From the NCBI RefSeq assembly GCF_001429395.1, contig NZ_LMJT01000024.1, positions 1-47,411 on the forward strand: 47,411 bases of DNA, written 5' to 3'. The stretch comes from Allobosea sp. Root381 (GTDB lineage: Bacteria > Pseudomonadota > Alphaproteobacteria > Rhizobiales > Beijerinckiaceae). The notes under the pieces are model-generated. The model did no database searches. It saw only the letters and a program-made list of their open reading frames with translations, and was not told where the DNA came from. Shown piece after piece: positions 15,825-24,477 of this stretch. The translations under genes were made by a program, and so were the position numbers. Each line of letters starts with the position of its first letter. The first letter of the stretch is position 1.

Positions 15825-16997
15825 ATGAAAGCACTGTGCTGGCACGGCAAGGGCGATATCCGTTGCGAAACGGTGCCCGACCCGCAGATCCAGGATGCCA
15901 GCGATGTCGTGATCAAGGTCACGGCCTGCGCGATCTGTGGCTCCGACCTGCACGTTTATGACGGCTACACGCCCACGATGGAAGCCGGTGACGTCCTTGG
16001 TCACGAAACCATGGGCGAGGTTGTCGAGGTCGGCCGGGACGTACGGAATCTGAAGGTCGGCGATCGGGTCGTCGTGCCATTCAACATTGCCTGCGGCGAC
16101 TGCTTCTTCTGCCGCAAGCAGCTCTTTTCGCTCTGCGATCGCTCCAACCCGAACGCCGATCAGGCGAGGAAGGCCATGGGTCAGTCACCCTCCGGTCTGT
16201 TCGGCTACTCGCATATGCTCGGCGGCTTCCCGGGCGGGCAGGCGGAATACCTGCGGGTACCCTATGCCGATGTCGGCCCGATCAAGGTGCCGACCGGGAT
16301 CCCCGACGAGCAGGTCCTGTTCCTCTCGGACATTTTCCCGACCGGGTATATGGCGGCAGAGAATGCTGAGATCGAGGACGGTGACACGGTCGCGGTCTGG
16401 GGCTGCGGTCCGGTAGGGCAGTTCGCCATCCAGTCGGCCTGGATGTTTGGCGCGGGTCGCGTCATCGCGATCGACAATGTTCCTGAGCGGCTTGCGCTGG
16501 CGGCGAGCAAGGGCCGGGCCGAGACAATCAATTTCGACGATGTGGGCGTCTACGATCGCCTCATGGAGATGACCAAGGGCCGTGGCCCCGATCGCTGCAT
16601 CGACGCGGTCGGCGCCGAGGCCCATGGCAGCGGTTCATTCGATGCCGTTATCGACAAGATCAAGGCTGCGACCTACCTCGCGACCGATCGTCCCCATGCG
16701 CTCCGGGAGGCGATCATGTGCTGCCGGAAGGGCGGCACGATCTCCATGCCCGGCGTCTATTTCGGTTTCCTCGACAAGATCCCGATGGGCGCCTTCATGA
16801 ACAAGGGGCTGACGCTCAAGACCGGTCAGACGCATACGCACCGCTATCTCGCGCCGCTTCTGGAGAAGATCACGTCCGGCGAGATCGACCCCTCCTTCGT
16901 CATCACGCACCGGGCGGGGCTCGAGGATGGGCCGGGGCTTTATCAGACATTCCGCGACAAGGAGGAAGGCTGCATCAAGGTCGTACTCAAGCCGTGA
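15825..16997 (+). CDS. zinc-dependent alcohol dehydrogenase (formaldehyde-dehydrogenase-like)
   Basis: A 390-residue MDR-superfamily dehydrogenase oxidising an alcohol or aldehyde adduct with NAD(P). Catalytic zinc ligands are Cys38 (CAICGSD) and His60-Glu61 (GHETMGE). The structural zinc loop has Cys90, Cys93, Cys96 and Cys104. The nucleotide-binding motif is WGCGPVGQF. The length and the insertion around [20 protein letters not shown] match the glutathione-independent formaldehyde dehydrogenase-like group. I start at [10 protein letters not shown], since the frame upstream to 15801 includes the leader. An exact EcfG promoter precedes it. The broken SDR follows 14 bases downstream. Confidence 0.9.
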   Translation: MKALCWHGKGDIRCETVPDPQIQDASDVVIKVTACAICGSDLHVYDGYTPTMEAGDVLGHETMGEVVEVGRDVRNLKVGDRVVVPFNIACGDCFFCRKQLFSLCDRSNPNADQARKAMGQSPSGLFGYSHMLGGFPGGQAEYLRVPYADVGPIKVPTGIPDEQVLFLSDIFPTGYMAAENAEIEDGDTVAVWGCGPVGQFAIQSAWMFGAGRVIAIDNVPERLALAASKGRAETINFDDVGVYDRLMEMTKGRGPDRCIDAVGAEAHGSGSFDAVIDKIKAATYLATDRPHALREAIMCCRKGGTISMPGVYFGFLDKIPMGAFMNKGLTLKTGQTHTHRYLAPLLEKITSGEIDPSFVITHRAGLEDGPGLYQTFRDKEEGCIKVVLKP

Positions 16998-17011
16998 GCA
17001 AGGAGAACGAC

Positions 17012-17796
17012 ATGACGAATGGAACGGGAAAGCTGGCCGTTGTCACGGGCGCGTCGAGCGGCATCGGCTTCGAGCTGGCGCGACTTGCCGCCGCTGACGT
17101 TTACGACCTGATCATTGCGGCCGACGAGACGGACATCCACGGCGCTGCCGCGAAGCTCAAAGCCAAGGGTGCCAATGTCGTCTCGATTGTCACCGATCTG
17201 AGCGACGAGGAGGGGGTCGAAGAACTCGTCGCGGAAATCGCCAAAGCCGGGCGGCCGGTCGACCTGCTCTTCGCCAATGCAGGACGAGGTCTCGGGCACG
17301 GCTTCCTCGATCAGGACGACACAGAGTGGCTGCGCGTGATCGACACCAACATCGTCGGCACGCTGTTGCTGATCAAGAAGGTTGGCCGACAGATGCGGGA
17401 GCGGGGAGAAGGCCGCATCCTTCGATCGCCGGGTTCATGCCCGGCACCTTCCAGGCCGTCTATAACGGCACCAAGGCGTTTATCGACTCCTTCTCATTTG
17501 CCCTGCGCGAGGAGTTGCGGGACACGGGCGTCACCGTCACCTGCCTGATGCCGGGCGCAACCGAGACCCGCTTCTTCGAACGTGCGGGGTTGCTCGATAC
17601 CAAGATCAGCCAGGATGAGAAGGACGATCCAGCCGACGTTGCCAAGGCAGGTTACGATGCGGTTCTCGCCGGAGAGGGCGATGTCGTCAGCGGCTGGAAG
17701 AACAAGCTCCAGTCGTCGCTGGCCAACGTCACTCCGGCCGAGACGCTCGCCAAGCAGCACCGGAAGATGGCGGAGCCGGGTTCCGGAAATCCCTAG
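17012..17796 (+). pseudogene. SDR family gene with an internal frameshifting deletion
   Basis: The first part (MTNGTGKLAVVTGASSGIGFELARLAA, then LLFANAGRGLGHGF) is a classical SDR with the TGASSGIG nucleotide-binding motif. After GEGRIL the frame breaks near 17420. The following sequence, in another frame, is IAGFMPGTFQAVYNGTKAF (Y-x3-K motif) and runs to the normal end at 17796. About 10 bases corresponding to ITGS are missing, which removes part of the catalytic serine strand. AGGAGA before the ATG shows it was translated with the dehydrogenase operon. Confidence 0.8.
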
Positions 17797-17846
17797 AGAG
17801 CCCACGCGCCGGGATGCCGTTGGGGGCACGCATCTTGCCCTCGGGG

Positions 17847-18230
17847 TTACTTCGCGTCGCGACCTTCCACGCGCATTTTTTTAGGCCTCAGCATGCTGTT
17901 GAGCCGCGCGATGTTGGTTTTGACCCACTCGGTCTTTCTGGCCAGCAGCCGACCGCCGGACGCCCGCTCGACGATGTAGCGCCGCTCGACGTTCAGCCTC
18001 GCTGGAGACATGGTTTCGTTTGCGTCGATGATGGCAGCTTCAAACGATCGATGCGCATCGTCGAGGTTTCGGAAACTGCCGATGAGCGTGGAGTTGGGCA
18101 ACCGCTCGGATCGGTCACCGACGGTGAGCGTATCGCTCCATCCTCGTGCGACCGCCGCATCGAGGAACCGGTTGTGAGGATCTCCGGGCGCCGCTTCGAT
18201 GTCGTAGGTAGCGATGAAGTGCTTCACCAC
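17847..18230 (-). CDS. conserved hypothetical protein, ferredoxin-fold-like
   Basis: 127 residues beginning MVKHFIATYDIEAAPGDPHNRFLDAAVARGW, with LPNSTLIGSF and DDAHRSFEAAI in the middle and a basic C-terminus. The opening strand ATYD, the helix and the later hydrophobic strand resemble a small ferredoxin-like fold such as that of Cas2-type proteins. There are no cas genes or repeats nearby, so this is only a structural hint. The ATG lies seven bases inside the 3' end of the zinc-ribbon gene (18224), so the two are coupled. Confidence 0.65.
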   Translation of the reverse strand: MVKHFIATYDIEAAPGDPHNRFLDAAVARGWSDTLTVGDRSERLPNSTLIGSFRNLDDAHRSFEAAIIDANETMSPARLNVERRYIVERASGGRLLARKTEWVKTNIARLNSMLRPKKMRVEGRDAK

Positions 18231-18553
18231 AGGGGAACCTCGACAAGCGCGGGAGCCAACACGTGCTGCCGGTGCCGGGGGCCGCTTACCTGACCGGCGG
18301 GGGCATATGAGGGATCAGCCCACGCCTCTGGAGAGGACATGCTGGTTGGCGCCGGTAGCAGGATCGGGTCGGCACTGTGCAATGTCCCGGACCTGACGAG
18401 TGCGACCGATGTAGCGTTCTTGTAGTCCTGCCAGGTGCCCAGATCGCTTCCGCAGCCGGCGCATCGAACGATCGCGGTGACGGCCAAGGTCTTCGGAAGC
18501 GACACGGCCGGAGAGCCGCAGCTCCGGCACTCGAATATTTGATCGACACGCAT
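18224..18553 (-). CDS. small zinc-ribbon protein
   Basis: 109 residues. Two C-x2-C pairs, ECRSCGS near residue 9 and RCAGCGSDLGTW near residue 34, form a zinc ribbon. The following YKNATSVALVRSGT and a Pro/Ser-rich tail are probably flexible. No enzyme domain is present. The start at 18553 is the Met right before VDQIFECRSCG. A close match to an EcfG promoter lies at 18575-18599. It overlaps the next gene (17847-18230) by seven bases. Confidence 0.7.
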   Translation of the reverse strand: MRVDQIFECRSCGSPAVSLPKTLAVTAIVRCAGCGSDLGTWQDYKNATSVALVRSGTLHSADPILLPAPTSMSSPEAWADPSYAPAGQVSGPRHRQHVLAPALVEVPLW

Positions 18554-18574
18554 GATTGCCTCCTGCGCGGTCAA

Positions 18575-18599
18575 TACGCCGACGGCTGCGGCGGGTTCC
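18575..18599 (-). promoter_or_regulatory. near-consensus EcfG promoter
   Basis: On the minus strand GGAAC (18599-18595), 16 bases, CGTA (18578-18575). There is one mismatch in the -10. It lies 22 bases before the zinc-ribbon start. Confidence 0.55.
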
Positions 18600-18680
18600 T
18601 TCGTGATCTCTGCGCAATCCGGTTTTGGTGGTCGTCTTCGTCGCCAACGACCACCGCGGGCGACGAAGATGTTCGCGCCG

Positions 18681-19595
18681 CTAGCGGCTTTTCTTGTAGA
18701 GCTTGGAGGCGATCTCGAAGATCTCCTCCGGCGCATAATCGGGAGCGAAGGCGCCATAGTTGCCGTCGAGCTCCGGGATCTTGCCGCCGTCAGGTGGGCC
18801 TTCGACGATTTCGAGATTGCCGGGCGGGTCCCCCGGCAGGGCGACCTCGTCGTTCGACCAGACCCCGGCAGCCTCGCGATAGTCATCAGGGCTGAACATG
18901 TAGAGGCGACGGTGGCTGCCTTCCTGAAGGTATTTTTGGCTCTCAGGGATTCGGCTCAGATCGATGTTGGGCGTCGGCAGCATCTTCTCGATCTCGACGC
19001 CGGTGATCTTTTTGAGCGCCAGCGCATAGGCGTGGGCATGGACCGAACCCCGGACCAGGAGATAGCCGCAGACTTCGCGGCCGGTCGGCTCGGTCAGGGT
19101 TTCGTAGACGCGCAGCTTATGCAGTCGGGCGCCGCACTCGAGATGGAAATTGTGCAGCAGGTCGATGATCAGATTGCCGGTGCTGGTAACCATGTCCATG
19201 TTCCAGGACGCGGCGTTGCTGTTCATCGGCATAGCGCCGCCCGCATTAGCGAAGAAGCCGCCCGCCAGACGAACGTCCTTCATCTCTTCGAAGGGAGCTG
19301 CCGAGACATCGACCTCAGGCGTCGGATCGCCCGGCCCGTTGTTCAACATTGCGACGCCGGTGCTGACCAGTTCCACATGCCCCAATTCCTCGGCGAAGAT
19401 GCTCGACACCAAGCTGTAGAAGGGCCGCAACTTGCTCTTGTTGCGGAAGTTGAAGCTCTGGAACATGTAGTTCCCGAGCGTCGACATCTCTCCGTATTTT
19501 CCACCCAGCAACTCCTGGAGCGCGGCGGCGGCGTTGGGCGACGGTTCCTTCGGTAGCGGCAGTTCGGCCTGTAGACGGTCGATGCGCATGAACAT
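18681..19595 (-). CDS. manganese catalase
   Basis: A 304-residue non-haem di-manganese catalase, which disproportionates hydrogen peroxide in the cytoplasm. The four-helix ferritin-like core shows metal-ligand motifs [10 protein letters not shown] (Glu36) and [12 protein letters not shown] (Glu and His near 70-73). Further ligands are expected in the [16 protein letters not shown] and [17 protein letters not shown] helices. The length is normal. I use MFMRIDRLQ (19595); MRIDRLQ two residues later is equally possible. An exact EcfG promoter lies 60 bases upstream, so it is probably part of the general stress response. Confidence 0.93.
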   Translation of the reverse strand: MFMRIDRLQAELPLPKEPSPNAAAALQELLGGKYGEMSTLGNYMFQSFNFRNKSKLRPFYSLVSSIFAEELGHVELVSTGVAMLNNGPGDPTPEVDVSAAPFEEMKDVRLAGGFFANAGGAMPMNSNAASWNMDMVTSTGNLIIDLLHNFHLECGARLHKLRVYETLTEPTGREVCGYLLVRGSVHAHAYALALKKITGVEIEKMLPTPNIDLSRIPESQKYLQEGSHRRLYMFSPDDYREAAGVWSNDEVALPGDPPGNLEIVEGPPDGGKIPELDGNYGAFAPDYAPEEIFEIASKLYKKSR

Positions 19596-19649
19596 GGCGC
19601 GCTCCTGTGTTGGACAGTGCATCTGCTGTTCGATGCCCGGGGGGACATT

Positions 19650-20224
19650 CGCCGAACGTCCAAAGGACCGGAGAGTTCCTCTCGATTATCCCGACGGTGG
19701 CAGGGTTCTCCGCCAGCGTCCGCAGCCGCGACGAGACCGCCAGCAGCTCCCGGTAGTCCGGTCGGGCAGGGTCCACCAGGACGAGGACCCGGTCGAGCAG
19801 GATCGGATAGCTCAGCGGGCTGATCGGGAAACGATGCTCGAAATGCCAAATGCTGAAGCCATCGCCGCTCTCGTCGCGCTTCAGCGTCAGCTCGCCCTCT
19901 TCCAGAGCGTCGCCATAGCGCTTGCCGAGGAAGGGAAGCGCCAGCTTGCCATTGGCGCCCAGTCGCTCCCAGTCGATGTCGAAGGCAATGGCGTGGGGCG
20001 AAGCCTTGCTCCGGATTGATACTTGTATGGTCCACGATATCGTAGCCATGGGTGGAGCCTGGGCGGGCCGTCTGGACCGGCGACGCATAGACATGGCTGA
20101 CGCCGAGCCGGGCGAGATAGGGCAGGATTGCGACCGCGTCGTCGAAGGTGAAACCAGGGGCCGGACGGCCGCTACTGCCCACTGCAACACCGCATGTCTG
20201 CGGCAGTTCCGCGATCGTTAAGCG
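19650..20224 (-). pseudogene. treY: malto-oligosyltrehalose synthase (treY) remnant
   Basis: Two pieces of TreY are joined. One (20224-20008) gives [19 protein letters not shown], then VSHVYASP and [13 protein letters not shown], the start of the TIM barrel. The other (19983-19650), in a different frame, gives [20 protein letters not shown], then [14 protein letters not shown]. The segment normally between them is deleted, and everything after about residue 180 is missing. TreY normally makes the terminal trehalose bond on maltodextrins. This copy cannot be functional. Confidence 0.8.
19655..19679 (-). promoter_or_regulatory. EcfG-type general stress promoter
   Basis: On the minus strand GGAAC (19679-19675), 16 bases, CGTT (19658-19655): an exact match in front of the manganese catalase. 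It lies inside the treY remnant, so it arose or arrived with the catalase side of the join. Confidence 0.8.
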
Positions 20225-20493
20225 CAGCACGCGGGTCTTTTGCAGTATCCCTTGAGCGAGGGATCGCGTTACCTTGGGGCCCAAATGCGCGCCGGGGAAT
20301 CCAACGAACGAAAGGGCTCGTGCGCCTCGCTTTCAGATTTGGCCGGTCCAGGGTCAAAAGCCTTAGCAGTCTACCAGGGGGAAGCCCGAGACGGAGACCA
20401 TCCGTGCGTTTCCGCGCCCTCAACCAAAGCCGTGATCCGCCGAATGATCTCCCATCACTGAGGACGCGCTGGAGGATTAGAGTCCACGCCGAG
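20225..20493. other. intergenic stretch without recognised genes
   Basis: Several short open frames occur on both strands, but none shows family-like sequence. The region lies between the treY remnant and the stress promoter at 20494. I see no clear hairpin array or tRNA here. Confidence 0.5.
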
Positions 20494-20518
20494 TGAACCA
20501 AACAGACGCCGTCACGTT
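20494..20518 (+). promoter_or_regulatory. near-consensus EcfG promoter
   Basis: TGAAC (20494-20498), 16 bases, CGTT (20515-20518). There is one mismatch. It lies 35 bases before the DUF4142 start at 20553 and may drive the whole 20553-23370 cluster. Confidence 0.55.
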
Positions 20519-20552
20519 AGGCCGAGAGCGGGGGCCTTTCAGGAGAACTCTC

Positions 20553-21064
20553 ATGAACCGCCGTTTGCTCGTTCAGGCCTCCATCATCCCATCCTCGGGT
20601 CCACCCTTGCGATGGCGCAGGGCACTAGCGCCAACAGAATGACGCCTGAGACGACCCATGCAGCTGAAACGCTCGAAACAGGGGATGTTGCTCTGGGCAC
20701 CAGCAAGACGGCGCTTGCCAAGGTCAACGATGCCGCCCTGAAGCGATTTGCCGAGTTCGAAGTTGCCGAGCAGGACACTGTGGCGAAGGTCATCAAGGCG
20801 GCATCCAGAATGTCGGAGGGGGCGCCCGAGAAGCTTAGTGCTGACGCCACGGCGGTGATCGAAAATTTTAAATCGATACCCGCCGGAAAGGAATTTGATG
20901 AGGCCTATATCAAAACTCAGGTAGATGGCCATACAAAACTGTTGGAGATCCAAAATACTTATCTGGACCAAGGTAAGGACGTCACTAACCGCTCGATCGC
21001 CATGCTGGCGTCTGGCCTTATTAAGGAGCACCTAGCTAACCTCCAGGCAATGCGGAGAGGTTAA
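20553..21064 (+). pseudogene. DUF4142 protein with a frameshift in its signal peptide
   Basis: The body (20612-21064, 150 residues) is a normal DUF4142 helical-bundle protein: AALKRFAEFEVAEQDTVAKV, then GKEFDEAYIKTQVDGHTKLL and MLASGLIKEHLANL. The ATG at 20553, with AGGAGA in front, encodes MNRRLLVQAS in a different frame. The second half of the signal peptide (PILGSTLAMAQG) is in the body's frame. One missing base between 20575 and 20600 would explain the break. As read, the body could only start at 20612, without a signal peptide, and would not be exported. Confidence 0.7.
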
Positions 21065-21097
21065 CAGCAGCGACTTGGCGAAACTGAGGAGGCAAAA

Positions 21098-21355
21098 ATG
21101 TCTGGCGAATCCGACACGGAAGTACGCATCCGGCAAGTAGCCTATTCAATATGGCTCAGCGAAGGTCAGCCGGAGGGACAGGAAAAGGCTCATTGGGAAG
21201 CCGCACGGGCGATATGCGCGCGTGACGGCCATTCTGACACGACTCGTGGTTCCTCGACTGGATTCACTGAGCCAGCCGTTGCGGTCGAAGACCAGGCTGA
21301 CCCCGCAGCGATATTGGAGCCGGCTGCGCCTCGGCTCCCCAGGCGGTCGAAATAG
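21098..21355 (+). CDS. DUF2934 protein
   Basis: 85 residues. The DUF2934 core is clear at residues 8-40: EVRIRQVAYSIWLSEGQPEG followed by KAHWEAARAIC. The second half is Pro/Ala-rich and probably disordered, ending in basic residues. DUF2934 proteins are small cytoplasmic proteins of unknown function, common in Hyphomicrobiales stress gene clusters. GAGGAGG lies eight bases before the ATG. It sits in a same-strand cluster with DUF4142 and DUF883-like genes. Confidence 0.8.
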   Translation: MSGESDTEVRIRQVAYSIWLSEGQPEGQEKAHWEAARAICARDGHSDTTRGSSTGFTEPAVAVEDQADPAAILEPAAPRLPRRSK

Positions 21356-21404
21356 CCTGAGGCGCCCGACATAATAAGTGATCCGATGTGGGGAGAGCTA
21401 TGCG

Positions 21405-21653
21405 ATGGAAAACGGGTTCAAAGCAATGTCTCAGGGGGCCGATGCTGAGAGCGGCGCAACCCGCAATGAGGACTACGGTGGATCGACCGCCAAACGCTAT
21501 GGCATCGATTCCGACCAGATGGCGGAAGCTGCAACGGAGCAGGTAAGCGAGCTGCAGCAGCTTATCGTAGACGAGGTCCGTGCGCGACCCATGCGTGCTC
21601 TGGGGTGGGCCGTAGCGGCAGGCGCCGTTATCGGCTTTTGGGCTGCGAAATAA
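21405..21653 (+). CDS. DUF883/ElaB-like membrane-anchored small protein (copy 2)
   Basis: 82 residues, a clear paralogue of the gene at 9314: same MENGFKAMSQ start, GGSTAKRY, EQVSELQQL and RARPMRALGWAVAAG anchor. The variable part (residues 12-45) has changed most, while the amphipathic helix and membrane anchor are nearly identical. I start at 21405 for agreement with copy 1, although the frame is open from 21378. It is followed after three bases by the copy 2 membrane protein, so the two-gene unit was duplicated as a block. Confidence 0.75.
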   Translation: MENGFKAMSQGADAESGATRNEDYGGSTAKRYGIDSDQMAEAATEQVSELQQLIVDEVRARPMRALGWAVAAGAVIGFWAAK

Positions 21654-21656
21654 CCC

Positions 21657-22049
21657 GTGGGCGCTCTCGTCGCCCTCGTAGCGGCTAGAGTGACGGCCGC
21701 ACTCAAGCATCAGGCAACCGTCTATGGTCTGATGACCTTGGCAGCTCTGATCATCATCTTCGCGGCCGGATATGCGCTGAATGCCGGTCACACGATGCTG
21801 ATGTTCAGCTTCGGCGCTGTCACAGCGAGCTTGATCATCACGAGGTGCCTGGTTGCAACGGCGGGAGTCTGCGTGGTTGCCTCGCGCATCTTCGCCAACC
21901 GACCAAGCGCGACAGCGGAAAAATTATCCAAGCTCGCCTCGCCCTACAGCGCTCCTGCGCTGCGGCTGCCGTACTCCCGGCAACACCGGCGGCATCCCCC
22001 GCTGGCCCAATTCGTGAACGGAGGACTCAAATGGATCGTAGAGTGCTAA
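21657..22049 (+). CDS. two-helix membrane protein (copy 2, altered C-terminus)
   Basis: 130 residues starting at GTG. Residues 1-105 align with the gene at 9566 (GALVALVAARVTAALK, IFAAGYALNAGHTML, ASPYSAPALRLPYSRQ). After YSRQ this copy reads HRRHPPLAQFVNGGLKW instead of the third hydrophobic stretch, so the end is replaced or frameshifted. Its last 19 bases overlap the next gene (22031). The two membrane helices are preserved. Confidence 0.65.
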   Translation: MGALVALVAARVTAALKHQATVYGLMTLAALIIIFAAGYALNAGHTMLMFSFGAVTASLIITRCLVATAGVCVVASRIFANRPSATAEKLSKLASPYSAPALRLPYSRQHRRHPPLAQFVNGGLKWIVEC

Positions 22050-22540
22050 TCGCGGGCGGACTGCTCCTCGCAACTCAACCTGGCATTGCTCAACCGAAGA
22101 CGCAGCGCGATGACGACCTGCAGTACGCGCAATCCATCATAACTTATGGAGCTGCGGCTCTCGATATGGCCAAGCTCGGCGTCACCAACTCGTCCAGTGA
22201 AGAGGTTCGGATCTTCGCGCAGGATGAGGTGGCCGAACAGGAAGGCCTGGCGGCGGTTCTGCGCCCCCTTTTTGACGACACCCACAGCGTGCCACCCCCC
22301 CAGGTACCAAAACAGGATGTCAAAGCCTGGATGATCAAACTGCGGGAGGCGAAAGGAAAAGAGTTCGATCGCCTCTTTGTCGAGGCACAGCTGGGCGTTC
22401 ACGGGGAGCTCCTTCAGGCTCAGGAAGCCTTCCTTGCAAAAGGGCAGGACAAGACCTTGCGGGCAGTTGCGATGCTGGCAAAGGGCCACATATCGGAACA
22501 TACGGGCCGACTCGCGCGCTTGCAGCAATCACTGTCTTAA
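22031..22540 (+). CDS. DUF4142 protein, exported
   Basis: 169 residues. The N-terminus (MDRRVLIAGGLLLATQPGIAQ) is a signal peptide with likely cleavage after GIAQ. The mature part is a DUF4142 helical bundle: RIFAQDEVAEQEGLAAVLRP, then GKEFDRLFVEAQLGVHGELL and AMLAKGHISEHTGRLARL. It is a diverged paralogue of the broken protein at 20553. Family members are periplasmic ferritin-like bundles of unknown function linked to stress. The ATG at 22031 is preceded by GGAGG. Confidence 0.85.
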   Translation: MDRRVLIAGGLLLATQPGIAQPKTQRDDDLQYAQSIITYGAAALDMAKLGVTNSSSEEVRIFAQDEVAEQEGLAAVLRPLFDDTHSVPPPQVPKQDVKAWMIKLREAKGKEFDRLFVEAQLGVHGELLQAQEAFLAKGQDKTLRAVAMLAKGHISEHTGRLARLQQSLS

Positions 22541-22566
22541 CTCACCACCGCGTGGGAGCTTGCCAG

Positions 22567-23370
22567 ATGCCATCCAGAACTCTTCGCGGCGCTGGCTTTC
22601 TGATCGGGGTAGCACTAGCAGGGTTTCTCGACGGAATTCTGCTCCATCAGGTGCTTCAGTGGCATAGTTTGCTCAGCGGTCTGGATGGCGTTGCCTATCA
22701 GGACTTGCGCTTCCGCATGCTCGCTGACGGCCTCTTTCATGCGGTGATGTACGGCGTCGGGTTAATTGGTTTGGGCATGCTTTTTATGGCTCGCCGGGAT
22801 CTGTCGGTTGAAGGGTCCGGCCGGACAGTCATCGCCGCGGTGTTCGTGGGCTTTGGCTGTTGGCATTTGCTCGATGCAGTTCTCAATCACTGGATACTCG
22901 GCCTTCACCACATCCGAGAAGGCTCGCCGAACTGGTTGGTCTGGGATTTGGCGTTCTTTGCTCTCGGGCTGGCCCTGGTTGCCGCCGGCCTTTGGGTGGG
23001 TAGACCAAACCAACGCCTGCCAGGCCCGCCTATCGGCACCGGCCGTGCCTTTTGCTTAGCGGTTCTGACAACAGGCACGGGGATTGCCGCAGCGACCCCA
23101 CTCACTTCAGGCTCGAATGTGACGGTCGTGTTCAGCCGGACAGTACCGCCGGCCGAGGTCATTTCGGCCATGGCGGCTATCGATGGCCAACTGGTCTGGG
23201 CGGCTGCCGAAGCCAACATCTGGACCTTTGCAGTCCCGGATCGCAGAGCCGCTTGGCAGCTCTACGGCCGCGGAGCAGTGTTGGTGAGCGGGTCGATGTT
23301 CGGGATGGGCTGCTTCTCCTCAACGCCCCCTGACGGCATCTACCCGCGCAGCGGGCCAACCTCGCTATAG
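22567..23370 (+). CDS. DUF2243 membrane protein with C-terminal extension
   Basis: 267 residues. The first about 150 match DUF2243: GFLDGILLHQVLQWHSLLSG, then LADGLFHAVMYGVGLIGLGML and CWHLLDAVLNHWILGLHHIRE, with conserved His residues in membrane helices that might bind metal. Four helices are visible. A C-terminal extension (about 165-267) includes VTVVFSRTVPPAEVISAMAAIDGQLVWAAAEANIWTF, not part of DUF2243, and is probably an extracytoplasmic domain. The Met at 22567 is preferred to the GTG at 22552. It is the last gene of the 20553-23370 cluster. Confidence 0.8.
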   Translation: MPSRTLRGAGFLIGVALAGFLDGILLHQVLQWHSLLSGLDGVAYQDLRFRMLADGLFHAVMYGVGLIGLGMLFMARRDLSVEGSGRTVIAAVFVGFGCWHLLDAVLNHWILGLHHIREGSPNWLVWDLAFFALGLALVAAGLWVGRPNQRLPGPPIGTGRAFCLAVLTTGTGIAAATPLTSGSNVTVVFSRTVPPAEVISAMAAIDGQLVWAAAEANIWTFAVPDRRAAWQLYGRGAVLVSGSMFGMGCFSSTPPDGIYPRSGPTSL

Positions 23371-23492
23371 TCGTGTAGGTGTCGGTTGTCATAACCGCGC
23401 TGACGGACGCGCCTCGCCAGTTAGCAAGCATCTGGACGAACAAGGCTGCCGGTCTCGCTCTTACCGCATTCTCGCATTGATCTAAGCCCTTA

Positions 23493-24332
23493 AAACTGGA
23501 CCGCTTTGGGTTAGAGTTTTCCGCGACGTTTCCCTTGGGCTGGGAGGAGCGGAAGACGATGAAGGATTCGAAGTTCTCGGACGCCCAGAAGGCGTTCATC
23601 CTGAAGCAGGGCGCGGACGGGATTCCGGTGGCGGAGATCTGCCGGCGGGCCGGGATCAGCCAGGCGACCTACTTCAACTGGAAGAATAAGTACGAGGGGC
23701 TGCTGCCGGCCGAGATGCGCCGGCTGAAGCAGCTCGAGGACGAGAACGCGAAGCTGCGCAAGCTCGTCGCCGATCTCGGCTGGACCGTGAGATGTTGCAG
23801 GACGTGATCCGCCGAAAGCCCTGAGGCCTGGTCGCAAGCGAGCTCGTCGGCGCGATGTGTGGCGAATGGCAGGTGTTGATCCGGCGGGCCTGTGTGGTCC
23901 TGGAGTTCGACACGTCGAGCTACCACTACAAATCGTGCCGGCCCGACCAGGCCCCCCTGGCAGCCCGGATTAAGGCGATCTGCGAGACCCGCGTCCGCCA
24001 TGGCTATCGTCGTGTCGACGTGCTGCTGCGGCGCGAGGGCTGGCACGTCAATCAGAAGCGGATTCGAAGATCTACAATGAGTTAGGCTTGCAGCTCAGGA
24101 ACAAGGCGCCCAAGCGCCGGGCAAGGCGAAGCTGCGCGAGGATCGCGCGCCGGCGACGCGGCCGAACGATGTCTGGGCGATGGATTTTGTCCATGATCAG
24201 CTCGCCCAGGGGTCGCAAGATCCGGGTTCTGACGGTGGTGGACACCTTCTCCCGCTTCTCGCCGGCGGCCGATCCGCGCTTCAGCTATCGGGCCGAGGAC
24301 GTCGTCGCCACGCTGGAACGGGTCACGTGCAC
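23493..24332 (+). mobile_element. IS3-family remnant
   Basis: A degenerate IS3-type element. The left end is probably near 23493 (a TGGACCGCTTTGGGTT-type terminus), and the right end is lost at about 24332, where unrelated sequence begins. A matching right inverted repeat is not found. It sits directly before the broken YihY gene. Confidence 0.6.
23559..24332 (+). pseudogene. IS3-family transposase OrfA/OrfB, frameshifted and truncated
   Basis: OrfA (23559-23807) is a helix-turn-helix transposase N-part: FSDAQKAFILKQGADGIPV, then ICRRAGISQATYFNWKNKY and a Leu-zipper-like ENAKLRKLVADL. OrfB pieces follow: SSYHYKSCRPDQAPLAARI, then HGYRRVDVLLRREGWHVNQKR, and after another frame change NDVWAMDFVHDQL (first catalytic Asp) and TVVDTFSRFSP. 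The D-D-E core is cut after AEDVVATLERV at about 24332, so the last catalytic residue is missing. Several frame changes beyond the normal OrfA/OrfB shift mean it is dead. Confidence 0.8.
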
Positions 24333-24477
24333 ACAGCTTCTATCGTCAAACATGCTTCGCTCGCAGTCTTGGCGGGTCTCGCAATATCCTTAATCGCAGC
24401 GCAGGCATATACACTGCTTGCCGGCGGCGTCCGGACGAGAAACAGCGCCGGTGGCCTTGACGACGCTGACGAGGCTG

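Noticed and set aside
17847..18230. Cas2-like protein
   Set aside because: Only a loose ferredoxin-fold resemblance. There is no CRISPR array or other cas gene in the window.
19315..20190. a complete gene on the minus strand here
   Set aside because: The frame mixes treY remnants with antisense of manganese catalase. Only the treY pieces are real signal.
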